Notes under the pieces: generated by a model
What the model was told of the DNA's origin: nothing
The model's database searches: none
The model's input: the letters and a program-made list of their open reading frames with translations, nothing else
Source of the DNA: Bidens hawaiensis
Lineage: Eukaryota; Streptophyta; Magnoliopsida; Asterales; Asteraceae
NCBI GenBank assembly: GCA_021521415.1
Contig: JAIQDT010000824.1
Span: forward strand, 62,001 to 126,000
Direction: 5' to 3'
DNA length: 64,000 nt
Shown: positions 1 through 11,644 of the stretch, in pieces
Layout of the letters: the number at the start of each line of letters is the position of its first letter
Numbering within the stretch: the first letter of the stretch is position 1
Position numbers and translations under genes: made by a program

Positions 1-27
1 GTGTCGTGTTTTGTTTTTTAATTTGTT

Positions 28-56
28 TTAGTGTTTTACCCGGCGCGTTGCGCCGG
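28..56 (-). mobile_element. Possible Helitron 3' end
   Basis: Read on the minus strand there is a perfect 7-bp stem (bases 40-46 pairing with 50-56) with a 3-base loop, followed by GTAAAACA and CTAA. A short GC-rich hairpin a few bases before CTRR is the usual Helitron 3' end. The base after CTAA is A rather than the usual T, and the body of the element cannot be followed, so this is tentative. Confidence 0.3.
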
Positions 57-1888
57 ACAGATCAGTAAAACTCGGGCGCTGATATAACCCAAGTATTGTA
101 GGTCCTGACTTTGAGGCGGTAAGTCGACACAAACTCAGCTAGTTTTGGTTATGTGCGTTATGGTATCAGAACTAAAACAAAAATAATTTAAAAACTGAGA
201 TGGACCGATGTGGTGGCGTTGGTCACCCGAGCGTTGTCGATCCCGAGCGTTGAGGCAATGAGTCTACACAAATTTGGTCGGTCTCTGTTACGTTCGTTAC
301 GATAAAAATAAAAATAAAAACAAAATTGATATCCAGTCAGTTTTCGTACTATACCGATACTAAAACAAAATGTGATGATTGTACGCAAGTTCGGTCACTT
401 CACTTAACAGTACAACTATCTTGTCCACACCAAAGTTAATATTGAAAGACAATCCATTCTAATATAAAAAAACATAAATAAGACAATTAAAAAATTGAAA
501 CAAACATTTGCCGCATCAAAACAATTAAAGAATTGAAAAAAACATTTTCTGCAAAAAAAAATTGAAATCGGGTTCCAAACCGGCACAAACAATAACCCTT
601 ACTAACCAAGCCATCTGGCAACCACCAGTACGCATGTTCAATATCAAAACCATTTACTATATATATAGAAACACAAGTAACACACTTTGTAGTATCAAAG
701 TTCTTAATTATACTAATTAGATAATACGTTAGTTTGAGGAATTATTTTTTTGGTTTAGTTTTGATACCGTAAAAAATGTTGCCGATACCAACCGAATTCA
801 TAACTTACGGAACGACGCCCGAGTGTACCCAACACAGAACTGTCCAGCGCGCCCCGACCAAAGAGCCGGGTAACAACCTGGTTTTATTAATTGGCTTTTC
901 TACACATTGCTGTTCAGGGTAAGTTAGGCCGAATGCGCGTCTGACTTCGGTTTCGCGTCATCGGCCGGTTCATGTCTGATGCCGGTTTCAATTTAGATGA
1001 CAGTTTCGGGTTTGGCATCAGTCACGTTGGTAATGCTTTCGACACGGTATACGTGTTTGATGCTGGTTACGTTAGTAACATGTCCTACGCCAAACACGCT
1101 TTTGATAACGGTTATGCTGGTAACACGCTCTAGTAGCTACACGCAAGTGCCGGTTAAGCGCTAGAAAGTGTCCAAAACTAGTAACCGCCTATTACGTAAC
1201 GTGTATGACACCAGTAGCCGGTTAAGCGTTCAACATTGGTTACGCGTCTGGCGCTGATGATGTGTCGTTGATTATGCGCCCGATGTCGGTAATGGTTTGG
1301 CACCGGCATCGAACACGCATACGATATCAAACACCATACCAACGTAACTGAGGCAAAACCCGAAACCATAATCTGAATCGAAACTGGTGTCGGATGTGAA
1401 ACTGACACTTAACGAGAAACCCGCGTCAGACGTGCAACCAGTATCTGAGGCCAAGCCGACATCGAGCGTGTTGTTATGAACATGACCCAAGCCCAATAAC
1501 ATCGGCCAAACAAAGTGAAAGATCTCATAACATAATAATATAATGAAGCGGACAAGTGTTGAGAAAATAAGGAATATATATATGTTTTATAAAGGACAAA
1601 TATGTAATTGACATTTTGGTTTAAAGTAATATGTAGTATACATATGTTTTAGCCTTAGGCACTAACAATATGTAATTGATTTTTTTGCTTGAAGAATATG
1701 TAATAAATGAACTTACGAGAAAATATGTAAATGCCTCTAGAATAATATACTTTGTTCTGCAGGTTAAAATTAAAGTTACATAGAAAGAAAAGGTATATAT
1801 TGATGCAACACATGATTAACTTCTTCAACCCAAGAAAAGTATCTTGGGCATGAATGATGGCTACCAATAACAGAAAACATATAATATT
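57..1888. other. Intergenic, degenerate repeats only
   Basis: No gene is recognisable. Bases 900-1500 contain imperfect repeats of a GGTTATGCTGGTAACACG-like unit, which opens short Ser/Asp/Gly-rich frames on both strands. Bases 60-400 hold two loosely similar copies of a roughly 150-base unit. The remainder is AT-rich. Confidence 0.5.
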
Positions 1889-4800
1889 TCATAATTTATC
1901 TCGGTCTGCAGGTTGAGAGGGAACTCTACTGAGAATCCAAACCAAAGTCGCACCAACAAGCGCACCCGAAAGATGAGCAATGTGATTAACATTCTGTAGC
2001 GCACTGTTACTGCTTGCAAAACTTGTGGAAGCTTGTGCTGCTTCCATCACCTTCAATCACCATCATCATAATATGCCTTTAATTTAACCATCTTAATATT
2101 AATAATAAATTTAATAAATAAGTAACAAGAATGAATGCCAACCCGTTCGATAACAAATTGACTGAGTATCAGTACTTCAAGAATCTTTCTCCAGTCAAAA
2201 GAGAGCTAAAAAAAAATAAATAAATAAATTCCGAATTTTAGTTGAAATTTATATAAAATAAAGTGTACCTTAACAAGGACACTAATTGCAAAGAGACCAA
2301 ATACTGCACCCGAGGCTCCAACCGAGACAGCATTTCGTGGGAGTATAAGCCATGAAACAAGATTTGCGCCAGCACCCGTTAAAATATAAGACAGCCACAA
2401 TCCAAAACTACCTTCCTCTTCTTCTACAAGCTTTCCTATTGGTCAACAAGTCAAACTAAAATTCACACACGAATAATTGGATCGTTTGTTTGTTTAGTGG
2501 AGGATGTTTTCTTACCGAATATGTATAAGAAGAAAAGGTTGCTAGAGAGATGATTCCTGAAAAGCATATTAATACATACAATAAGGAAAGTTGTGTAAAC
2601 TAAAGATCAAATCACAAAAATTGATGGCTTAAAAAGATTAGGGATGTAAATTTCTTATATGACACGGATGTAATGCAATTTTCACGGGTTTGGGTTTGGT
2701 ATAAACGGGCTCGGGTTTGTTTCAGGTCAAACCCGTGGACCCGTTTAACTAAATGGGTCTTGTTCGGGTCAACCCGGCGGGTTTGTGGTTAACCTGTTTA
2801 CCCATTTTTTTTTTATTTTGTAGTTTAGAAATGTGTTTTATGTAATAAGTTACATTGTTTGGGTATCCTATGCCAAATATTATAACTAAAAAGGAAATTG
2901 ACAAAAGATTTTACGAAAATGTAATTTTTTTAAACGAATTTGCATTTTTTTGTAATAAAAATGCAAATTTTAAGTTTTTAAATGTGAACACAATTAGAAA
3001 TAAACAAAACAGTTAGGTCAGACGGCTTGTGTTTGGGTCAATCCGTGAATGTGCGTGCCATGTTCAAGTTCACGTGTCTGACACAATTTCCGGTTTTGGG
3101 TCATGTTCGGATTCGTGTCAGTTCAGACCCGCAAAAACCTCGAACACGACACCCATTTAACACACCAAAAGAAAAAAAAAGAGGTGGCAAAATGGACGGG
3201 TTGGCGTTTTTATTGCAGAAGACAATCTCAAATTTAAAACAAGTAATTTAAGAGGTTGTATGCACTAAAGCATAATTTGGGTGACATTCAACCTATTTGT
3301 CTGAGATGACTACTTCCCTTTTATTTGACCTGTTTTAGATATACCACAACTTAACTTGACCGATTCATAAATAAATGAGTCAAAATTGCCACCTCAAATT
3401 GTGATTATAACAAGAGATAAAACCAAATCACACATAAATAGTAGAGGTCTCACCAATTTGCGTGACAGAAAGTTGAAGTCACAAACTGGTACCAAACTGG
3501 AAAATTGTGGTATAAATACAAAGCTTTAATCTCACGAACCTGGATGAAATATCATATTCATCATACTAATTTGCAAATGTACACAATAGATTAAACTACT
3601 TTGAACCTGAAATATGTGATCTGCTACGTATATTCCAATGTTAATTAACAAAATCCAGAATATCCCATTCACTTGTTTTTCAGGCTTCTTCTTTTCACCA
3701 ATTTTTCCAAGCTCCAGCTGCGATATCATGTCTAAAATTATAGCATAAACTGCTTAATTTCGTGTGTGTACCAATCTAAGGATTATATTCACTGAATAAG
3801 ACAATCATGCTTGAATATACCATCACAAGTAGGGCTGTAAATGAACCGAACGTTCAACTATGGGTGGCAAATGGGTTGGGTTGGGTCGAAATGGGTCATG
3901 GGTTGGAATGGGTTAGGGTCGGAATGGGTCAACTAAGAAAATGGTTGTTTTGGTTCGGGTCAGAACGGGTTAGGGTCAATAGGTTCGGGTCGGAACGGGT
4001 CAAAATGGGTATCGGGTCGGGTTTTTTTTTTGCTGGATGAGGACAACGTAAGAAACATTTTAGTTTATTTTACTTTTTTTGTTTTTTATTTATATTTTGA
4101 GTTATGATTTTTTTATTATTTTTTTTTGAATTTTTTTGTGAGGGGTTTTGCTTTATCTTAATAAAATCCCTCCAAAAAAAATCCAAAATAAATAATAAAA
4201 AATCATAACTCAAAATATAAATAAAAAATAAAAAAACTAAAATGTTTCTTCCATTGTCCTCGTTCGGCGAAAAAAAAGAGAGAAATGAACCGGAACCGAA
4301 ACCGAAAAAATCAATCAAAACGAAACTGGAAGACTGAAACCGAACATGAATGAAACTAAAAAACCGACCAAAACGAAACAAAAAACTGAAAACGAATCCG
4401 AAATCGACCAAAAAGAAACAAAAGAAACTGAAACCCACCCCGTCCCGTAAGAAAACTTGTGTCGGCTCGAAACCTGATCCGAGCCAAAACCTGAACTGAA
4501 CTCGTTCCCATACAAAACCCGTTTTGTGCCGAAACCTATTGTGTGGAAATATGTGTCACTCCAAAACCCATTTCGACCCAGACTTGGCATATTTCCTTAG
4601 GACACTAACCCACATCGACCCATTTCTTTTAATATGTCGACCCATTTTGACCCGAAAATAAAGAGGTAGAATTTCAAGTTGACCCATTTTGACCCATTTA
4701 GTTAAAATATCTGACACAAACCAACCCATATAATTTTCAAATCAACCCAAACTAACCCATTTGAGATGCTTTGGGTCAAGATTGCCACCTCTACGTTCAA

Positions 4801-5886
4801 CAAACCGGTCGGTGGGAAGTTAGTCTAGTTAATAAATGAACGGACATGAATACGGAATTACGTTCGATTATTTAAATGAAGGAACATGAACACAGGTCGT
4901 GTTTGTTTATGTTCGTTACTTTCATCAATGTCCTTTCATTTACGTTCATTCATGTTCGTTTGCTTATGCTTGGTCACTTAAGACTTTTTTATATTTTATG
5001 CTTTAAAATTTTTAGTTTATCATCTCAAGTATAAAGTGATAATTACGTCAAGTAATTAACTTTATATTTATTATGGGTGATTATGTCTATTGCTTGAGTT
5101 TAAGAATGCTAATATTTATCTTTCAATAAGTTCAGTTTTAGATTTAGCGAACGAACACAAACAACCCAAACAAAATAATGTCCATAATGAACAAACATGA
5201 ACAAAAACATCCATTCGCTTATGTGTTTGTGAACCGTTCGTTTGCCCGATATATGCTTAACGAACGAACATCAACAACGTCTAATTCGGTTCGGTTCGGT
5301 TCGGTTACAACCCTAATCACAAGACCTTAACTTTTCAAACTAATCTATATGTCCAGTTTCCACAAAAGAGGGCAAAAAAACCCTAATGACGTTTTGACAT
5401 CAAAACCATAAACATTCTCCGAGTCTAATTTATGCAGACAAGGTGTTTGTTAAAATGCCTCACCGAAATCTTCAATCAAATTCATATGGTTATTCTCAAT
5501 TTAAATACACAATTAACCAACTGAAATACCCCAAAAAAAAATCCCTTAACTCAAAATGCAGACAAGGTGTTTGTTAAAATGCCTCAACGAAACTTCAGTC
5601 CAATTCACGTGGGTATTCTCAATTTCAGTTTATATTTACAATTAACCAACTGAAAACGAGGTGATTTTGAATTTAAGGTATAATTACCAGAGTCCTTAAT
5701 CTTGCAAAGTAGACGAGACCGGTGAAGGAAAACAGGGCGATTGAAACTTGTGGAAACTGAAACTGATGGAGAATTGTAAGTGGGTTTGAAGGGGTGTATC
5801 ATGGGCATGAGTTTATTACATGTTGATAGAAAAGATAAATAGGGTTTGTAGGTAAGATGGTGCTGAATAACTCTTGATTCCGCCAT
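1889..5886 (-). CDS. RBL11: Plastid rhomboid-like protein (RBL11-type), seven exons
   Basis: Exons read by hand on the minus strand: 5688-5886, 3607-3731, 3454-3539, 2516-2556, 2269-2435, 2143-2205 and 1889-2050. All introns are GT-AG, and the exons sum to 843 nt: 280 residues plus TGA. The start has the good plant context AACAATGGC. Residues 1-66 are a Ser/Arg/Lys-rich likely chloroplast transit peptide. The membrane core has HLSSN (His139, Asn143, the HxxxN oxyanion pair), GASGAVFG with nucleophile Ser192, and AHLSGALVG with catalytic His253, so the intramembrane serine protease looks active. Spacing and length fit Arabidopsis RBL11 of the chloroplast inner envelope, which is family knowledge from memory. 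The donor of exon 2 (CAG|GTTCAA) is weak, but the frame continues. Intron 1 (about 1.96 kb) and intron 3 (about 0.9 kb) have been filled with transposon sequence. No break is seen in any exon. Confidence 0.93.
2640..3170. repeat. Degenerate GGGTTTGGGT-rich element in RBL11 intron 3
   Basis: The stretch runs from a GGGATGTAAATTTC motif through many CGGGTTTG/GGGTCAAACCCG words to CGTGTCAGTTCAGACCCGC. This word composition is typical of old non-autonomous plant hAT-like elements. I could not find clear terminal repeats or a target duplication. Confidence 0.3.
3183..3396. mobile_element. Short TIR element (MITE) in RBL11 intron 3
   Basis: The left end GAGGTGGCAAAATGG and the right end ATTGCCACCTC are inverted copies (TIR GAGGTGGCAA). 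They match the ends of the larger element at 3859-4793, so they probably belong to one family. Size is about 215 bp. A target duplication is not clear because the left flank is an A-tract. Confidence 0.5.
3859..4793. mobile_element. Nested hAT-like element (935 bp) inside the outer hAT element
   Basis: Ends are TATGGGTGGCAA and, inverted, TAGAGGTGGCAA. The exact 8-bp duplication CGTTCAAC lies at 3851-3858 and 4794-4801. Flanking arms are rich in GGGTCGAAATGGGT and its complement GACCCATTTTGACCC, forming long imperfect subterminal inverted repeats. The centre contains a strong foldback (separate entry). No transposase is encoded. Confidence 0.8.
4039..4262. repeat. Long perfect-like hairpin inside the nested hAT element
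   Basis: The left arm begins GAGGACAACGTAAGAAACAT and runs to about 4125. The right arm is its near-complete reverse complement, ending ATGTTTCTTCCATTGTCCTC. The loop contains TTTTGCTTTATCTTAAT. Pairing weakly extends outward (T-tract at 4021 with A-tract near 4270). Arms of about 90-100 bases with few mismatches would make a precursor-like foldback if transcribed with the RBL11 intron. Confidence 0.75.
5433..5650. repeat. Tandem duplication in RBL11 intron 1 near exon 1
   Basis: The block starting TGCAGACAAGGTGTTTGTTA at 5433 is repeated at 5557 (period 124). Both copies end in CAATTAACCAACTGAAA. The second copy ends about 40 bases before the exon 1 donor. Divergence is modest, so the duplication is not recent. 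Confidence 0.7.
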
Positions 5887-6365
5887 TGTTGAGAGAGAGC
5901 TTAGGGAGTGTTTGGATTCTTACGAAAACTCTTACAAGTGGGCATAAAACCCGGTTTCAGATTCGACCCGCTCAGGGTTTAGTTTCTCCTCTTAGTTGAC
6001 CCGGACCTGTTGGAGCGGGTTCTACCTCTACCCGGACTTGACCCAGGTAAAACCGATCAATACCCCATCAAAAACTCAACTATACCTGGAACAAGTTCCT
6101 ATTCGACCCGGTTCTTAACTTTTATTCACCGAACCCCGAACTCGTTCCTGCCCGGTTCAGTTAATGTCTCTACGGTTCGCTCAAATTTTTTAACAGGTTT
6201 ATGATTTTGAAAAAGGATCTGATCTAATCCATGGGCTAGTAAGACCATGTATATTTTGTTATCATTCGACAATAATTGTGATAATGATAAATGAAACAAG
6301 TTACTACAGCAGCAGACAACTAGATGGTCTAGACTTCCTTCTAGAGGAGGTGGCATGAAAAATAA
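5887..6365. other. RBL11 upstream region
   Basis: Immediately upstream of the start codon the minus strand reads a CT-rich leader (CTCTCTCTCAAC). Beyond it lie CCCGGTTC/GACCCG-rich words resembling transposon debris. I see no convincing TATA box for RBL11, as is common for plastid-protein genes. Confidence 0.4.
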
Positions 6366-6369
6366 AGGG

Positions 6370-6729
6370 TGTTTTTTTTTTCTTCCTAAATGATGTTATG
6401 AAAAAAAAAATATTTAGCAAAATAGTGCTTCTACAAAAATATTTATCAATTTGGTGTTTTTGAATTTCTCTCTTGGAATATCATTGAGTAGCCACAAAAC
6501 AAACTATTTGAATATTTTTAGAAGTAAGGTTTTGTTTTGTTATTAAATAATTCTGTATTTTTTTTTCTTCTATTAAAGAAAAATGTTTTTAATATAATAA
6601 TAACATATAAAATATATATAATAACAAATATAACACATAAATATGTCTTTCGATTTTTATAAAAATAAAAAATGAACAAACATAAACTTTATATAAATTC
6701 TCTTGTTTAGAAATTTTATATTACGTGTA

Positions 6730-6772
<43 letters not shown>

Positions 6773-7680
6773 TGTCTTTTAGATATAATTATTGTAAATA
6801 AAAAATATTAATGAGTCATCTTGACGAGCTACGAGCTGGCTTAAGCTTTCAACAAGTCGAGTTTGAGCTTGACTTTCAGCATGCTAAAATAAACAAGTTG
6901 AGTTAAGCTGACTCTTTTTTCAAGCTTGAGCCCGAGTCCTGGTTCGACCCGTGAACAATTCTTATCTGATCAAGTTTGCTATTAGCATATTTATTTCTCT
7001 TTATCCGTTGAATTCAGATATGGTTATTCAAACGACAATTTCATGTGTAACCAATCACCTCAAACTAAAACCTACATATTTTCATTATCTAAAAATATTA
7101 TACCTTTTTATCTTATATTATATAAAGCAATGCACTTATGTATATGAAAAAGGTTTACTAAAAAGTGAAATTATCATATAGTAGAATCTAGTATTTACTA
7201 TAATCACTAAGAAGATTATATAAATAGTGAAATTACAAAAATAACAAAAGTTAACATATGATATTAAGAAAAAAAAAAAACCATATGTATTATATTTTCA
7301 CAAACCTTTTTAATACTAATAATGATATGACGAAAGAATCTTTGAAATTGCGAGACATAGAAATTGCGAGACTTGCAAATTAAAAAGAAAAAGAAAACAT
7401 GTTTTAATAATAAGAGAGAGTTTTGTAAATTGTGTGACATGCAAATTAAAAAAAAAAACACTTTTTTTCTTTAAAAAGTAGAAAAACCTACAAATGTATT
7501 TAATAAAAAGAATTGTTTACAAAAATATTAAAACTAATTATTATTTTTATTATGGACAGAGGTTATCCAATTATATTAGGAGTGAGAAGAGCTAAAAACA
7601 CTAAATTCATAAATACTTTTGAATGAACACTATTTTGATAAATATTTTTTCCATAACACTCTTTTGAGAAAAAACTTATG
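6370..7680. mobile_element. TIR element with ~110-bp terminal inverted repeats (MULE-like)
   Basis: The left arm, about 6391-6505 (TGTTATGAAAAAAAAAATAT ... AATATCATTGAGTAG), matches the reverse complement of about 7557-7668 (TGTTATGGAAAAAATATTTA ... AATATAATTGGATAA). Such long inverted ends suggest a non-autonomous Mutator-like element. The exact borders and the 9-bp duplication could not be fixed. The interior is AT-rich, holds a microsatellite and encodes nothing recognisable. Confidence 0.55.
6731..6771. repeat. (ATT)n microsatellite
   Basis: About 13 uninterrupted ATT units lie within the TIR element. Confidence 0.95.
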
Positions 7681-8099
7681 AAAAATCATGAAAAATATTG
7701 GTTTGTACAGCCCCGAATTTGCTAAGTGTATGTGTTGGGTAACAATAGTTTAAATTAGCAATCACGATATGATAAGTAAACCAATTTTGATAATGTTAAA
7801 GAAAGTAACATGTTGAATGAATTGCTTGATAAAAAATATTATATGCCATGTATAAGTTTCTGCATACTCAAATCATTAAATAACTTGTTATCTAAGATGA
7901 AATCGCTAAGTACACACTTAATTACAAGATTATGAAGAAATCAATTGTTTCAAGGTCAATGCATACATCAGAATTAAAACCTAGAGAAAATTGTTCTCTA
8001 TAAACATAAAAAGAATGCTTAGAAAAAGGAAACAATAGCACATACCAAAAAGCATCTAAAGATAAAATAGAAAGAGATATAATATACGAATTCCAATAC
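7681..8099. other. AT-rich non-coding stretch
   Basis: There is no gene. This may include the 3' LTR debris of the copia remnant to the right, but I found no match to the LTR at 11,645-11,943. Confidence 0.4.
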
Positions 8100-9620
8100 T
8101 ACCTCTCAAGTTGAACGGTGGAGGTTGACAACACCCAACTTGCTAAGAAGGAATTCCAATTGAGGAGCCCCCAGACCTTTGGTTAAAATATCTGCTATCT
8201 ACAACATGGTATCAATATAACGAAAACTAACTTCTCGAGTTGCAACCCGTTCACGAACAAATAATTATCCATCTCAACATGTTTAGTTCTTTCATGGAAC
8301 ACCGGATTGTTGGCAATTTGTCTAGCAGCTTGATTTTCACAAAACCAAGGGGTAGGACCATCAAGCGGGATACCAATTCCTGAAGAAGCCAACGCATCCA
8401 AAGCACTTAACTAACCGTAGAACCCATGGAACCCTATTCTGCTTCAGCAGAAGAGCGTGAAACCAATGACTGTTTCTTTGCTTTCCAAGAAGTGGGTGCA
8501 CCTCCAAAGAGGAGCGCATACCCAGTTAGAGACCGTCTTGTGAACAGACAATGAGCCAATTCAAATCACAATAGGCCGTGAGGTCAAAACCACCCTCACG
8601 TGGAAGAAGAACTCCTAGCCCGGAGTAGCCTTAAGATATCGAAGTACCCGATCAGCACTAAACTGACTTAGAATATTGACTGCATAACTAATATCAGGTC
8701 GAGTGGCTTGCAAATAAAGCTTTCGATCAACCATTTGGCGATATCGGTTGCTATCAACATTGGGTTCATTATCACCTTTATTGAGCTTCACATATGTTTC
8801 CATAGGAAACGATCTTGGCCGACATCCTTGTAACCCACAATCTTTAAGGATATAAAGAGTGTACTTTCTTTGACTTAGAACTAGGCCGACTGAAGTATGA
8901 GCCACCTCAATCCCAAGGAAGTATCTGAGACCTCCTAAGTTTTGATGCTAAACCGTTTGTCAACGCATATTGGTGCTACTACTAATGATCGCCTTGCTGG
9001 TGAATAGAAATAGAATAATCAACTTTGCATTGCTTAAAACTAAGGTGAAGAAGGGAGATCATCAACTATTGATACTAATTTCGGGAAGCCTTTTTGAGTC
9101 CGTAAATAGACTTATTCAACTTACATACCTCGTCTCATTTTTCTTGAAAAAGCCTTGTGGGATCTTCATGTACACATCTTCATCCAAATCTCCATGAAGG
9201 AAAGCATTATTTACGTCAACTTGGTGAATGTGACAGTTTTTCTTTGTAACAACAACTAGAAGTGTACGAACGGTAACCAACTTGGCTACCAGAGCAAATG
9301 TGTCATGATAATCAATTCCCTTGCATTGTTTGAATCCCTTTGCAACAAGGCAGGCTTTGTAGCACTCGATTTCTCCATATGGTTATATTTAATTTTATAA
9401 ACCCACTTGTAATCTATGGCATGTTTTCCTTCCGGAAGACTCTCAAGAGTCCATGTCCTATTCTGCTTGAGAGCACAAATTTTCTTTTGCATAGCATCTT
9501 TACATTTCTCATCCTGCATAGCTTGATTAAAACTCTTAGTAATTTCATCGGTGGAATCGATGGCCTCTAAGAAGGCATTGTGAGAAGTGGACAAATATTT
9601 GTAAGAGATATAGTTAGAGA
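8100..9620 (-). pseudogene. Ty1/copia reverse transcriptase-RNase H remnant
   Basis: Read on the minus strand from the right, 9286-9594 has the RT entry motif (AMQKKICALKQNRTW, KWVYKIKY). Region 8980-9280 has TVRTLLVVV and [13 protein letters not shown] then VYMKIPQGF. Region 8615-8950 has [12 protein letters not shown] and [20 protein letters not shown], and 8195-8401 the RNase H tail ENQAARQIANNPVFHERTKHVEMD. Several stops and frameshifts and a missing YVDD segment make this a dead copy. The tail near 8110-8160 is the usual stretch after RNase H in this family. Protease and integrase are absent between here and the gag piece to the right, so the region is deleted or composite. Confidence 0.8.
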
Positions 9621-9689
9621 TAGGATATGTCGTGGAAGAGCTTTGATTGGAGGCAGGGCGATCATAAACTATGGATGGGGGAGCTCAAC

Positions 9690-11140
9690 TTGAAAATCCT
9701 TCATATGAGCCGGTTGTGTTCGTAGTCGTTTAACCCTTCCATAGAACTCATCTGAACTATAATGTGGTTGGTTCGGTGGGAAAGGTGGTCCTTGTATAGG
9801 AACATGATTATAAAACACATTTGTGTAATATGGATCAACAAAATTTTGTTGACAATTATCACAGAAGTTGTATGACCGAGAATTTCTTGATTGATTGGTT
9901 GTTTGAGAAAATGATCGTTTATTTGGTGGAAGATATTTACATGAAGTACTTGTTTTCTCATTTTCAAAAACTTTGCTTTTACTTGAATTATCCTCAGTCT
10001 TACAACTTGATGATTAACAACTTGATATGTTCACCTCAATAGGCCTACTTTCATTGACACATTTTTCAAAAAAAGTTTCATCACAGTCGGTTTCATAATC
10101 ACAACTCGTGTCTGTTTCCACCGACCCATTTTCTTCAACATAACCTGCTGAACAAGATGAATCACCCCTATAGTCAACAGTTACAGGTATTGGAGCGGTT
10201 GCTTTAGAAGACGGGGGAACAAAATGTTACTGGTTTTGTTACATGACGAATTCCATATACCATCTCTTCCTCTGGAGGGGTGTTATAACTAAAGTGGGGT
10301 AGGCTAGTGTAGTTATCATTCAACGGTGGAGGCACAGCTGAATAATCATAGCCTAGACCCGACTTTTGTTTAGCACTCCTCTGTGATCTAAGAATATCAT
10401 TTAACTTACTTGACGCTAACTCAAGTTTTTCAACAGCTAATTCATGTTTTTCAGAAGTTGATTTCTTATCAGAAGCTTAGTTTCTAAGCTTTCAATTTCA
10501 GCTTTTAAATTTGTAACTATATTTTTATAATATTCAACTTCCTTCTGAGAGTGAAAAATTTTGAGTTTCAAATTTGCAATGTCATCATGGTGAGTTTTGA
10601 TCTTAGTGGTGTAAATCTTATCAGCTTTGACATATTGGTCGTTCAGACTCTTTAGCTGTGAGTTCTCTTTTAAAACAACATTATCTCAACTTTGTAAATG
10701 CAAGCCTGTGTGAACAGATTTGAGTGCACCTCTGGAAGGATAGGACATGCATGACTGCTTCCACCTGCAGCACTTGTCCCAACTTTATTTTCTTTGGATT
10801 GATTGTTCATTCGGAGATTATCATCCATTAATTCAAAACACTTGATGGTAGAAGTCAACTCTGAGAGTGTTATGGTATTCAGGTTTTTGGTTCTCTTTAT
10901 GGTAACCACATGATTTTCCATGTATAAGGCAATGAATCCAACAGCTTCATGTTGATCTCAGACAAACCATTGATGATACCGGCACTTCTCATTTTAGTGA
11001 CGAGTGACTCAAATCTTTTGATGAGAGAGGCAACCGATTCACCTTGAATATGTTTAAACGTGTCGAATTCTCCTTTTAATATTTCCTTTCGGTTTTCCCT
11101 CATATCCAGATTTCCTTCAAGCTTAGGATAATAAGACATT
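9690..11140 (-). pseudogene. Copia gag remnant
   Basis: On the minus strand, 10,897-11,139 encodes a copia gag core (ILKGEFDTFKHIQGESVASL ... MKLLDSLPYTW), continued at 10,670-10,921 (LSELTSTIKCFELMDDN). Region 10,400-10,660 encodes a Lys/Glu/Leu-rich coiled-coil stretch like that in element C's gag (41,250-41,490). The N-terminus is missing and frames are broken. It may belong with the LTR at 11,645-11,943, which lies upstream in the same orientation. Confidence 0.65.
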
Positions 11141-11194
11141 TTTTTTTGGTAGAGAGAAAAAAATTTAAGGTTATTTATTATTATTTTTTTGCTA

Positions 11195-11345
11195 CAGTAC
11201 CGAGTTGCTACAGTACCCGAGTTGCTACACTGCTCATGCGACTCAATTTGCTACAGTACCCGAGTTGCTACAGTGCCCGAGTTGCTACAGTGACTCGCAT
11301 GCTAAGGTGAATCGCATGCTACAGTACATCGCATGCTACATTACT
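11195..11345. repeat. Tandem GAGTTGCTACAGTACC repeats
   Basis: Six or more copies of a roughly 17-base unit (CGAGTTGCTACAGTACC, varying to GCATGCTACAGTA) are followed by a long T-run. They replace the expected gag N-terminus of the neighbouring copia remnant. Confidence 0.8.
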
Positions 11346-11632
11346 TTTTTTTTTTTTTTTGAAAATATAGCACCTAAACTTCCAAAAAGTCAAAAACATT
11401 TTAGTCTAAAAACCTCTAAGTCGGCCTAGATCTGAGTTTTTAAGCCGAATCTGAGCTTAGACACAAAAACTTAAAACACTAAAAACTTAGATTTGGTGAT
11501 TCTCATGTATTTCTAAGGTGCAAGGGACTCCAAAAGAGGTGAGTAACACGAAATCACCCTCAAATCCAACAAAAACTAAGATCAAAATCTGAAAAGTTTG
11601 ACCCCAAAACCATAAAAAGTCGATAAGAAAGC

Positions 11633-11644
11633 TTTGATATCACT
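11633..11644 (-). other. Primer-binding site (tRNA-Met type)
   Basis: The minus strand reads AGTGATATCAAAGC just after the LTR end CCTACA. This is a variant of the plant TGGTATCAGAGC site complementary to initiator tRNA-Met. Confidence 0.6.

Larger units (their letters stand above)
3830..5315. mobile_element. Outer hAT-like non-autonomous element in RBL11 intron 1
   Basis: Ends are TAGGGCTGTAA and, inverted, TAGGGTTGTAA. They are followed inward by GAACCGAACG-type words on the left and CGGTTCGGTT on the right. It is flanked by the exact 8-bp duplication ATCACAAG (3822-3829 and 5316-5323), the length expected for hAT transposases. Without the nested element at 3859-4793 and its duplicated target it would be about 543 bp. 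There is no coding capacity. Confidence 0.8.

Noticed and set aside
1178..1502. Ser/Asp/Gly-rich overlapping frames near the left end
   Set aside because: Produced by degenerate short repeats. Open on both strands without a recognisable domain.
4070..4590. Phe/Ser-rich minus-strand frames in RBL11 intron 1
   Set aside because: They lie in the T-rich hairpin and the GGGTCGAAATGGGT arms of the nested hAT element.
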